Assembly: GCA_003156635.1 (NCBI GenBank)
Contig: PMHK01000066.1
Span: 190 to 36,710 of the forward strand
Source of the DNA: Acidobacteriota bacterium
GTDB taxonomy: Bacteria; Acidobacteriota; Terriglobia; Acidiferrales; UBA7541
DNA length: 36,521 nt
Reading direction: 5' to 3'
Positions 15,949 through 27,439 of the stretch are shown here, piece by piece. A program made the translations under genes and the position numbers. Each line of letters starts with the position of its first letter. Within the stretch, counting starts at the first letter, position 1. The notes below the pieces were generated by a model. It was not told the origin of the DNA. It worked only from the letters and a program-made list of their open reading frames with translations, and ran no database searches.

Positions 15949-17104
15949 CGTCGGGATAGACGCTGAGGCCGATGCTGGTGGTGACGTGCAGATCGTGCTG
16001 ATCGATGGAATGGGGTTCGGCGACGGCTTGCAGGATTTTTTTCGCGGTGATGGCCACGTCGCTCGACTGCTTTACTTCGGCGAGAAGGACGACGAACTCG
16101 TCGCCTCCTTGACGACTGACCGTATCCGAAGCGCGGACGCAGTGAACCAGGCGTGCGGCGATGGATTTCAGGAGCTTGTCTCCGATCAGATGACCTAAAG
16201 AATCATTGATGTGTTTGAAGCCATCCAGATCCAGGAACAGCAGCGCTAACTTGGTGGATCGACGGTGCGCCAAGGCGATCGCCTGGCGCAAACGATCGCT
16301 CGCCAGCATGCGATTGGGCAAGCCGGTAAGGAAATCGTGCTGGGCAGAATGGCTCATCTGGCGAGTCATCGCTCGAACTTCGCTGACGTCACGGAACACG
16401 ATCACGGCTCCCGAGGCTTTGCCTTCACGGTCATGAATCGGGGAAATACAGTCTTCTATGGGAATTTCGACGCCGTCGCGGCGCATCAAGAAGCAGTCGG
16501 AGGGCCAGTGTTTCTGATTTAGTTCAACGGCCAAATTCGCCAGATCGGAGTAGTTCCGGTGGGAATCCAGGATCTTGAAAATTTCGGGCATCGGCCGGCC
16601 AGCCGCTTCCAGCAGCGACCAACCCGTCATTTTTTCCGCGACGACATTGAGGTAAGTGACATTTCCAAAATTATCGGTGCAAATGACCGCATCACCGATG
16701 CTGTTGAGGGTGACCTGGGCACGCTCTTTTTCGGCGAAGAGCGCTTCTTCCCTGGCCTTGCGTTCGATCGTGTAGCGCAGTGCGCGAAAAAATGCACGCG
16801 GCTCAAGCTGGCCCTTGATGAGGTGATCCTGGGCGCCTTCGCGCAGAACCTGCTGGGCGAGGGACTCATCGTCGGCCAACCGCACCCGGCGCAAAGCTCC
16901 GATCCCCTGGGCGTCGGGCAAACCTAGATCGAGAAGGATAATGTCGAAATTTTCCGGAGCCAGAAATTCTTCGGCCTCGCGCACAGACTTGGCGCGTTCC
17001 AACTTGGCCGCGACCGAACCGCGGCGGCCCATCATGGAGCGGAGCAGCAGGGCATCGTCGTCGTTGTCCTCAACCAGCAGAATTTTGATCGATGGGTCGC
17101 TCAT
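15818..17104 (-). CDS. REC-PAS-GGDEF half of a frameshifted c-di-GMP gene
   Basis: This is the N-terminal part of a REC-PAS-GGDEF-EAL protein that would be about 704 residues if the frame were intact. The receiver (about 1-105) has acceptor Asp59 in LLDLGLPD and Lys97 in LIKGQ, but only 38 residues separate them where about 52 are usual. The strand carrying the conserved Thr/Ser is missing between ALRRVR and LADDES. A PAS domain follows (about 125-250), then a GGDEF domain (about 255-420) with an intact GGDEF motif and an RxxD inhibitory site (RASD) five residues before it. Near 15925-15932 the frame breaks: after DAET the expected IKNADTAMYQAK continues in another frame. The tail beyond that point is not native. 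Confidence 0.85.
   Translation of the reverse strand: MSDPSIKILLVEDNDDDALLLRSMMGRRGSVAAKLERAKSVREAEEFLAPENFDIILLDLGLPDAQGIGALRRVRLADDESLAQQVLREGAQDHLIKGQLEPRAFFRALRYTIERKAREEALFAEKERAQVTLNSIGDAVICTDNFGNVTYLNVVAEKMTGWSLLEAAGRPMPEIFKILDSHRNYSDLANLAVELNQKHWPSDCFLMRRDGVEIPIEDCISPIHDREGKASGAVIVFRDVSEVRAMTRQMSHSAQHDFLTGLPNRMLASDRLRQAIALAHRRSTKLALLFLDLDGFKHINDSLGHLIGDKLLKSIAARLVHCVRASDTVSRQGGDEFVVLLAEVKQSSDVAITAKKILQAVAEPHSIDQHDLHVTTSIGLSVYPDDGLDAETHQECRHGDVPGQGKRPAELSVFQTGHERPGRRAPIH
15925..15932 (-). other. Frameshift point joining GGDEF and EAL halves
   Basis: On the minus strand the codons for DAET run directly into codons for IKNADTAMYQAK, but one base out of register at a CCC run. Removing one C, or adding two bases, restores a single reading frame across 14992-17104. 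It could be a real mutation or a sequence error; no slippery-site and stem-loop arrangement typical of programmed frameshifting was seen. Confidence 0.8.
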
Positions 17105-17351
17105 CAGCGCGGGCCTCGCAGGCGGGGATCTCCGCGCAGAATAAGTGACCTAAGTAGAGCCAGCATTCTCATTGGCGGCCAGTGGAACGGGATATGGAAT
17201 CCGGCGCGACCCTAAAAGGCTGAGAGGCAGCCGTAGTCGCGCAACGGTTACGGAAGGGAATACAAGCTTATATTGGCACAGGCCGGGGTCAAGTTGAGTG
17301 CAAAAACGAGTGCTGAATCGACCATCAGCGCCAGGGTTTTCGCGGGCCCGC

Positions 17352-18104
17352 TTACAGCTTGGTGTAGTCCGAATTCTGGGTGGCGATCATCAATTGTTTT
17401 TTTACGCCGTCGATGGTGACGGCGGAAACGTGGCTGGTGCCATCAGGAAGCGAACTGAACTGGACCGAGAGATTCATCCCGTCGGTGGGGTCGTCCATGT
17501 AGCTGGCGATTTTGATGCTGCTGATCTGCTTCTGGGCTTTGTTGAAAAAGATGGTCATGGAATCGCCCGGCTTGAGGTAATCGGTAATTGTAACTTTGAC
17601 TTCATCGGGAGAGCCGGCGCTGGGGGAGAATGAGACATTTCCTTTGCCGTAGGCCGCCTGAATCGCGTCCTTGTCCGGCGGAATATATTGCCCGGCGAGA
17701 GTCTTCATCGATTCGGCGTAGTCTTCGTATTCTTCCTTTTTCTTTTCGATGATGCGCTGTTTCAGGCGGCCGCCGCGAGCGCCCGAATTTTGTTGCTGCT
17801 GAGCGGGCTGATCGAGCGAAGTTTTTTGCGGTTTGCCGTCCGAACCCATCCGGACCTGGTAGTTCTGGGTCTTTTTTTGCTCGCCTTTCAGGCTGATCAC
17901 GACGGTTTCGTGCCAGGTGTATTGCGCGAGGGCTTGCTTGTTCTTGGCCATCGAGGCTTTCAGCTCACCGAGCTTCGCTTGCATGTCCCCGCCGGCCTGG
18001 CCGTACAGCGACATGGCAAAAAGGCCGGCGAGGCAGGCCAGAGCTACGCCGAGCGCTCTGGTCTTCATTCTGGTTGGCGAACCGAACCGCAAGTGCTCTT
18101 TCAT
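17352..18104 (-). CDS. Exported protein of unknown function
   Basis: A 250-residue protein that I do not recognise by name. A signal peptide spans about residues 13-37 (MKTRALGVALACLAGLFAMS, cleavage near YGQA). The mature part begins with a helical segment (LGELKASMAKNKQALAQYTW). A Gln-rich, basic stretch lies near 98-125, followed by a beta-rich C-terminal half (VKVTITDYLKPGDSMTIFF, then a DGMNLSVQFSSLPDG region) reminiscent of outer-membrane lipoprotein-sorting-like folds. The start at 18104 has a GAGGGG site six bases upstream; ATG 18068, directly at the signal peptide, is the alternative. It lies 39 bases downstream of another small exported gene on the same strand and is probably co-transcribed with it. 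Confidence 0.75.
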   Translation of the reverse strand: MKEHLRFGSPTRMKTRALGVALACLAGLFAMSLYGQAGGDMQAKLGELKASMAKNKQALAQYTWHETVVISLKGEQKKTQNYQVRMGSDGKPQKTSLDQPAQQQQNSGARGGRLKQRIIEKKKEEYEDYAESMKTLAGQYIPPDKDAIQAAYGKGNVSFSPSAGSPDEVKVTITDYLKPGDSMTIFFNKAQKQISSIKIASYMDDPTDGMNLSVQFSSLPDGTSHVSAVTIDGVKKQLMIATQNSDYTKL

Positions 18105-18143
18105 ATTCGTCCCCTCGCTTTTTTTCTTGGCCGTTCGTGGAGT

Positions 18144-18506
18144 TTACTTCGCGCGTGTGGCGGTCCAATCGCCGGTTTTGCCGCGAGCCGCCAGAGTGCC
18201 TTTCATGGTGTCGCCGTCGACGGTGCCGGTGTAGTCGATGCCGGCGCGCGCGGTGACGTGGAATTTAATGTTATTGCCGTCGACCGTGCCGTCGATGGTG
18301 CCGGACTGGCGCGGGCCTTTGAAGGTGCCGGTGATTTTTGTCCCATCCTGCTTGATGACGATGGTCTGGTCGGCGTTTCCGGAATCGCCAGTGACCTTGA
18401 AATTCCAGGTGCCGGCAACGTTGGCGATATCCGCCGCAGCGGCAACACAGGCGACGAAAATAAAAACGGCGAGGAGCGCAGCGGCCTTCATCTTTTGATT
18501 TCGCAT
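18144..18506 (-). CDS. Small exported beta-rich protein
   Basis: A 120-residue protein with a signal peptide (MRNQKMKAAALLAVFIFVAC, cleavage after the AAAA run). The mature part is built of repeated short strands with Gly turns: GTWNFKVTG, ITGTFKGPRQ, SGTIDGTVDGNNIKF, YTGTVDGDTMKGTL, GKTGDWTATRA. This looks like a small beta-barrel or lipocalin-like fold. The frame extends back to 18632, but ATG 18506 has a near-perfect GGAGGA site at 18511-18516 and the signal peptide, so it is chosen. Function unknown; the ligand could be a small hydrophobic molecule, but nothing in the sequence proves it. Confidence 0.8.
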   Translation of the reverse strand: MRNQKMKAAALLAVFIFVACVAAAADIANVAGTWNFKVTGDSGNADQTIVIKQDGTKITGTFKGPRQSGTIDGTVDGNNIKFHVTARAGIDYTGTVDGDTMKGTLAARGKTGDWTATRAK

Positions 18507-18705
18507 AAAATCCTCCGCAAATTGGGGACCGAGCCTGCCAGGCAAAAAATGAGCAATCGCTGCCCGCGAAAAGCGTTCGAATGGATTTCTCTGGAGAACG
18601 CAGTCCTGCTCAACGGCCGCCGGCCACCGCAATGGAGCGCAGCATACCTCCGGCTAGACTGGCGCGGCAATTGATTTTTCGAGAATTCGAAAGGCGACAC
18701 TTTGA

Positions 18706-18733
18706 TTGACAGCGGCGCGCGGCGCGGTATAAA
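18706..18733 (+). promoter_or_regulatory. Sigma-70-type promoter of the efflux operon
   Basis: A consensus -35 TTGACA (18706-18711) is followed by a 16-base all-G/C spacer and then TATAAA (18728-18733) as -10. It lies 60 bases before the first gene of the TolC-MFP-RND-protease operon and is the best promoter match in the window. No operator palindrome overlaps it and no regulator gene is adjacent, so expression may be constitutive. Confidence 0.75.
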
Positions 18734-18753
18734 TTCCGCGCACCGTTCTTGGC

Positions 18754-18769
18754 AGGAGGCCCGAGCCTC
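18754..18769 (+). promoter_or_regulatory. Consensus Shine-Dalgarno at odd distance, inside a hairpin
   Basis: AGGAGG (18754-18759) is a perfect ribosome binding sequence, yet no ATG, GTG or TTG in the TolC frame lies 5-12 bases after it; the annotated GTG is 33 bases away. A CTG at 18772 is in frame at a spacing of 12. GAGGC (18756-18760) pairs with GCCTC (18765-18769), which would mask part of the sequence. Confidence 0.45.
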
Positions 18770-18792
18770 GTCTGGTCGAGAGCCGTTCCGCC

Positions 18793-20187
18793 GTGAGCAA
18801 ACCGCAAATGCCGGAAGGGAGTGCGCGCCGGATCTTTCTGGCTGTGGCGGCGCGTTTTTTTCCTGTCGCAGTTCTGTTTGCAACTGTTGCTGGCAGCGCG
18901 GCGGCGCAGGTCGCCTCGGCGGAATCCCCCGCAGTATTGACCCTGGAAACCGCGCTGGCCGAGGCCCAGCAAAGTAATCGGCTGATCAAAATCGCCAGCC
19001 AAAGCGTGCTGTTTTCCAACGATCAGATTTTGGCGGCGAAAACCCAACGCTATCCGCAATTCAACGTGCAGCTCAGCGGTTCGGGTTTGCTCACGCCGAT
19101 CAGCATCACGGTGCCCAAGGACGCCTTTGGTCTGGTGAATGGCTCGCCGGTGCCGGCGCAGGATTCGAGCATCACCACGAATCCGCATTTCTCGGCGATG
19201 AGTTTCATTCAGATTAGCCAGCCGCTCAGCCAGCTCTATAGCGTGCATTTGAATGTCGAACTGATGAAAGTGGGGAAAACGCTGAGCCAGGAACAACTGC
19301 GGCAGCAGCGGCAAGAGATCACGAATTCGGTGAAAGAGGCTTACTACGGTTTGCTGCAGACGCAGAGCGCTCTGGACGCCGCGAACGAAAATGTGAAAGC
19401 GCTGCGGGAGACGGACCGCACCACCACCTCCTATCTCCAGCAGAAAACGGTGCTGCAATATCAAAGCACGGGCGTAAAGGTGCAACTGGCCCAGGCGGAA
19501 CTGCAAGTGGTCACCTTGCAGGATACGTTCGAAACGCAAAAAGAAAATTTGAACGACTTAATGGGGCGCGATATTCGCACCGATTTCACTTTGAGCGGCG
19601 TGCCGGAAGCGCTGCCGCAAGAACAGAGCATCGAGCTGGCGCGGGAGAGCGCGCAGGCCAATCGAACCGAAATTCGCCAGGCGCAGATAAAAATCGATCA
19701 GGCGGTTTACGCCAAGCGGCTGCAGAAGGCGCAGTACATTCCCGAAGTGGGCATCCAGTATTTGTTTTTTTCGCCGTTTACGATTCAGGGGTTTCCTTCG
19801 AACGTGAACTCGCTGGGGATTTCGTTCAAGTGGGATATTTTCGATTGGGGGAACAAGCGGCATCTGCTGGACGAGAAGCAGCGCGGGATCGAACAGGGCC
19901 AGCTGAATCTACTGGAGACGCGCAGCCAGGTGACGATCGATCTGGATAATCGTTACCGGAAATTGCGCGAGGCGCGCGCCGGGCTGAAAGTGGCGGAACT
20001 GGGGCAGCAGGCGGAGAAAGAAAAACTGGAAGTGGTGATGAAGCAATACAAGCAGAAGGCAGCGCTATTGAGCGCGCTGCAGACCGAGCAGGCCAACATG
20101 GCGCAATCGGCGGCGCAGTATCAGCAGGCCTTGTCGAATTTCTGGAGCGCGCGCTCCGAATTTGAAAAAGCGCTGGGCGAAAACTAA
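18793..20187 (+). CDS. TolC-family outer-membrane efflux protein
   Basis: A 464-residue outer-membrane channel that would form a trimeric barrel and periplasmic alpha-tunnel. A signal peptide (about 15-40, ending GSAAAQ) is followed by the family's start LTLETALAEAQQSNRLIKIA. Two OEP repeats can be traced: residues about 50-240 with QQRQEITNSVKEAYYGLLQT, and about 265-460 with RSQVTIDLDNRYRKLREARA. Long heptad-like helices fit the tunnel. The start codon is uncertain: GTG 18793 lacks a well-placed site and ATG 18808 also works. It is the first gene of the operon, and its stop codon is directly followed by the ATG of the adaptor gene. Confidence 0.93.
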   Translation: MSKPQMPEGSARRIFLAVAARFFPVAVLFATVAGSAAAQVASAESPAVLTLETALAEAQQSNRLIKIASQSVLFSNDQILAAKTQRYPQFNVQLSGSGLLTPISITVPKDAFGLVNGSPVPAQDSSITTNPHFSAMSFIQISQPLSQLYSVHLNVELMKVGKTLSQEQLRQQRQEITNSVKEAYYGLLQTQSALDAANENVKALRETDRTTTSYLQQKTVLQYQSTGVKVQLAQAELQVVTLQDTFETQKENLNDLMGRDIRTDFTLSGVPEALPQEQSIELARESAQANRTEIRQAQIKIDQAVYAKRLQKAQYIPEVGIQYLFFSPFTIQGFPSNVNSLGISFKWDIFDWGNKRHLLDEKQRGIEQGQLNLLETRSQVTIDLDNRYRKLREARAGLKVAELGQQAEKEKLEVVMKQYKQKAALLSALQTEQANMAQSAAQYQQALSNFWSARSEFEKALGEN

Positions 20188-21324
20188 ATGAATCTACACG
20201 GCAAATTCCGCGGATGCTTGGCGCTGATATTTTTCGTTTTTGTTTTTGCGCAGGTGGGCTGCGAGGCGCCGAGCAAACCTCCCGAGGCGCCGCTGGTTCC
20301 GGTGACGGTCGCCGAGGTGCAGGAATATTCGGGTGCGGAAGGCGTGAACTATTCGGCGAGCATCGTGCCCTACCAGCAGGTTCCCGTGGCGTTCAAATCC
20401 GCGGGATATGTGACCAGTATTTTGCAGCTCCAGGGCGTGGATGGGCGGGTGCGCAATCTGCAGCAGGGCGACTGGGTGAAAAAAGGGATGGTCCTGGCGA
20501 CGGTGCGGCAGTCGGATTATCGCGACGCGCTGAACCAATATAAAGGACAGCTAGAGCAGGCCAAGGCCGGGGCGGAAAAATCGAGTCAGGATTTCGCACG
20601 GGCACAGGCTCTGTATAAAGCGAACGCGATGACCCAGAGCGATTACGACGCGGCCAAGGCGCAATACGATTCGAGCCAGGGCACGGTGGTGAGCGCACAG
20701 GCGGCCGTGGCGCAGGCGAAGCAATCGCTGGCGGATTGCGAAGTACGGGCACCTTTTGACGCGCAGGTTCTGGCCCGGAATATTGAGCTGGGCGCGCTGG
20801 TCGGCAGCGGGACGACGGCGTTTACGATCGGCGAGACCCAAACGGTGAAAGCGGTGTTTGGAATTCCGGACACGGTGCTTTCCGCGGTGACGTTGGGCAA
20901 GAAGCAAGCGGTGCAAACCGAAACGTATCCGCAATCGTTCATGGGGCAAATCACGGCGATTTCGCCGCAGGCGGACCAGAAAAGCCGCACGTTCCAAATC
21001 GAGGTAACGCTCCCCAATCCGCAGGGATTTTTGAAATCGGGGATGGTCGCGACGCTGGTGCTGGGACAGGCCCGGCTGGCGACGCCGCTAATGGTGGTGC
21101 CAATCAGCGCGATCGTATCGTCGGGAGACGGTTCGAAAACATTCAGCGTTTTTCTGGCGGAGCATGACGGTGAAAAAGATGTGGCGCGGCGGAGAACGGT
21201 GACGCCTGGGGCGGCTTTCGGAAATATGGTGGCCGTGGCGAAAGGCGTGAACGTGGGCGACCGCGTTTTGGTAAATGGCGCGACGCTGGTGAATGACGGG
21301 CAGGTCGTTCGAATTATTCAGTAA
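20188..21324 (+). CDS. RND efflux periplasmic adaptor (membrane fusion protein)
   Basis: A 378-residue HlyD/MFP adaptor joining the inner-membrane pump to TolC. The N-terminus is a signal with a weak lipobox (AQVGC), so Cys25 is probably lipidated. The first lipoyl half-motif is near VNYSASIVPYQQVPVAFKSA, then an alpha-hairpin at about 112-175 (ALNQYKGQLEQAKAGAEKSS, later YDSSQGTVVSAQAAVAQAKQ). The second lipoyl half is DCEVRAPFDAQVLARNIELG, followed by the beta-barrel and membrane-proximal domains (SGMVATLVLG, VGDRVLVNGA). Spacing to the TolC gene is zero. A run of nine T follows its stop, but no stem precedes it, so it is not a terminator. Confidence 0.93.
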   Translation: MNLHGKFRGCLALIFFVFVFAQVGCEAPSKPPEAPLVPVTVAEVQEYSGAEGVNYSASIVPYQQVPVAFKSAGYVTSILQLQGVDGRVRNLQQGDWVKKGMVLATVRQSDYRDALNQYKGQLEQAKAGAEKSSQDFARAQALYKANAMTQSDYDAAKAQYDSSQGTVVSAQAAVAQAKQSLADCEVRAPFDAQVLARNIELGALVGSGTTAFTIGETQTVKAVFGIPDTVLSAVTLGKKQAVQTETYPQSFMGQITAISPQADQKSRTFQIEVTLPNPQGFLKSGMVATLVLGQARLATPLMVVPISAIVSSGDGSKTFSVFLAEHDGEKDVARRRTVTPGAAFGNMVAVAKGVNVGDRVLVNGATLVNDGQVVRIIQ

Positions 21325-21348
21325 TTTTTTTTTAGGGCGGGAAGGCGG

Positions 21349-25022
<3,674 letters not shown>

Positions 25023-25026
<4 letters not shown>

Positions 25027-26486
25027 TCGATAATTTGTTGGTGAAACGTTTTGCTCTGGTGCGGCTGGGCGAAATCGTGGCCGCTTCCCTTTTAATTCTT
25101 GGCGCAGTTCCCTCGGCGGTGCAGGCTCAGGCCGCGGCTACAGAAAAAAAATCGGAAGCTATTCACGAGATGAGTGCGACTTTCGTGAATCTGGCGAAGC
25201 GCGTCTCGCCGGCGATCGTCGAGGTGATGGTGACTGGCTTTGGCGCGCCAGATGAAGACGACAAAGATGCGAGCAGCGCGGTGGGACGTGAGCGCAGTCT
25301 GGGAGCGGGGATCATCGTCGAGGCCGACGGCTATATCATCACTAACTATCACGTGGTGAAAGGCTCGGATCGCGTGCGGGTGCGTTTGACTCCGCCACCT
25401 ACCGGAGATTCGCAGCCGTTCGCACAATTACGGGCACATGGGCGGATTCTGCCGGCGAAGGTCATCGGATTCAGCAAGCAGATCGACCTGGCGGTTTTGA
25501 AAGTAGAAGCGACCGGGCTGCCGACCATTCCCATCGGACTTTACGCGCGGGTGCAAAAAGGCCAAATCGTTTTGGCGTTTGGAAGTCCGGAGGGACTGGA
25601 GAATTCCGTTTCGTTTGGATTGGTCAGTTCGGTCGCGCGCCAGCCCGACCCGGAAAATCCGATGGTGTACATCCAGACCGATGCAGCGATCAATCCGGGC
25701 AACAGCGGCGGCCCGCTGATGGATCTGGACGGAAACATGGTGGGGATCGACACTTTTATTTACACCAAGTCCGGAGGAAATGAAGGGATTGGCTTCGCGA
25801 TTCCGAGCGGCATCGTGCGCTATGCCTACGAGCGGATCCGGAAATACGGGCGAGTGCCGCGACGCACCATCGGCGCGGATTTGCAATCCATCACGCCCGA
25901 CCTGGCGGAAGGCTTGGGGCTGGCCACGGAGACCGGAGTGATCGTGTCCGACGTGTTTCCCGATAGCAGCGCGGAGCAGGCAGGTTTGAAGATCAGGGAC
26001 GTCATCGTCAGCATCGACGGGCTGGCGGTGGACAACGTGCCGCTTTTCGCGTTGAGCCTCTATATGCGCGACACGGCTGCTTCGGTGAAATTGCAAATTC
26101 TGCGCGGAGACAAAAAACTGGAGTTGAATGTGCCGGTTTATGAGCCGAAAGACGGGCCGGACCAAATTTCGGAACTGGCCGATCCCTCGAAAGACCTTAT
26201 CGCTCGGCTGGGCATTGTGGGTTTGACGGCTTCGGCGGATGTGCGATCGCTACTGGGCGATTTGCGGATTCCATCGGGAGTGGTGGTAGCTTCGATCGTG
26301 AACGATCAGCTCGCCGTCGATTCCGGCCTGCAAGTGGGCGACGTGATCCATTCGCTGAAAAACGCCGAGATCATCAACGTAGATGGATTACGGACGGCGT
26401 TCAATAAGTTGAAGCCGGGCGAGGCTGCGACGATGCAGGTGGAGCGCGGGGGAAAGCTGACCTACGTTACTTTCGAAATGGAATAG
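25023..26486 (+). CDS. HtrA/DegP-like S1C serine protease with two PDZ domains
   Basis: A 487-residue periplasmic protease. Its GTG start overlaps the TGA stop of the pump gene (GTGA), implying coupled translation. The frame extends back to 24846, but that part overlaps the pump. A signal peptide or anchor (about 12-36, ending VQAQA) precedes the trypsin-like domain, with a complete triad: His110 in NYHVV, Asp155 in IDLAVLKVE and Ser228 in NPGNSGGPL. PDZ1 is at about 285-375 (GVIVSDVFPDSSAEQAGLKI) and PDZ2 at about 395-485 (GVVVASIVNDQLAVDSGLQV). It degrades or refolds damaged envelope proteins. Its place as fourth gene of an efflux operon suggests quality control of the pump or its surroundings. 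Confidence 0.93.
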
Positions 26487-26503
26487 CGGAGCCGTCTTAC
26501 TTT

Positions 26504-27208
26504 TTACTTGGGCGACGGCATCGCGCCATACTGCTTCATCTGGGTTACAACCTGCGCGGAAATCTCACCGGCCGTTTTCTTCACCATTTTCTCCGGAGCG
26601 TTCTTTTCCATCACGAATTTGGCGGCGGCTAGGTAAGGGTTCAGGGTGATCACCGCGCCCATTTTGTCTTTGCTGGCGTCGGACTGCGAGACGTCGTACA
26701 GCGGTTTATCGGGATGCGCCAAATCCGTGAGCGTCACATACAAATTCATGGTGGCTTGTCCGGAACCGAATCCAATCATTGCGCGATGAATGCGGCTCCC
26801 TTCGTCCACTTCGGTGAAGACGCCGTGGACCCAAGCTCCGGAAGCGGGCTGCCCTTCGCCGGGGGCGAGGCGCTGCGCGTGGTAGCCGGCTTTTTGCAGA
26901 TCGGAAACCAAATTTTCGGTCATGGTGTTGACTAGTTTTTTGGCTTGGGCTGCGGGGTCCTGCTGTTCTCGCTTGCGCGGCCTTTCGATGAGTCCTGGGC
27001 GATTTTGTCCGACCACTCCGCCCTGGTCCACGGCCACGTCTTGGGCGTCGAGTTCAAAATCGCTGACGTAAATCACCGTGTCTTTGGTGAAGGAATGCGT
27101 CACCGGCGTGGATTGGGCCGGCGCCGCCTGAGCGTGGGCTGGATCCGCGGCAATCCACACAAAAAAAAGAACCGCGACGAACACGAGCAGGCCGAAACGA
27201 ATTTTCAT
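26504..27208 (-). CDS. Exported DUF4410-like protein
   Basis: A 234-residue exported protein. The signal peptide MKIRFGLLVFVAVLFFVW leads to cleavage after AHAQA. The mature part starts with a VIYVSDFELD strand. It then has a helix with ENLVSDLQKAGYHAQRL and the segment GVFTEVDEGSRIHRAMIGFG followed by a beta strand with SGQATMNLYVTLTDL. That pattern resembles DUF4410, a family of envelope proteins of unknown role, possibly lipid- or efflux-associated; I recall this pattern and have not searched it. ATG 27208 is chosen because a GAGGT site lies nine bases upstream and the signal peptide begins there; the frame back to 27358 is Arg/Pro/Ser-rich and not coding-like. It converges on the HtrA gene with a 17-base gap. 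Confidence 0.72.
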   Translation of the reverse strand: MKIRFGLLVFVAVLFFVWIAADPAHAQAAPAQSTPVTHSFTKDTVIYVSDFELDAQDVAVDQGGVVGQNRPGLIERPRKREQQDPAAQAKKLVNTMTENLVSDLQKAGYHAQRLAPGEGQPASGAWVHGVFTEVDEGSRIHRAMIGFGSGQATMNLYVTLTDLAHPDKPLYDVSQSDASKDKMGAVITLNPYLAAAKFVMEKNAPEKMVKKTAGEISAQVVTQMKQYGAMPSPK

Positions 27209-27439
27209 AGCAAGTGACCTCGAATATCTTCGGGATTTTCGCGGCGCTGGCGGTCGCGAAACCAAGTCGAGCGTTTTGGCAGGGATAGTAATGGAGCCCG
27301 GAATCGCCGTAAAGACAAAAACAGATCGCGCCGCGGACCGGCCGCGGGAAATCCGCATTTATGCGCGAAAAATGAATGAACCGAGGTAAGATGGCCGCCG
27401 CTTAGGCCTCTACCCCGACAAGTGAATAAGGCGGACGTG

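Noticed and set aside
21325-21333. Run of nine T between adaptor and pump genes as a terminator
   Set aside because: No GC-rich stem precedes it, and the genes are clearly one operon.
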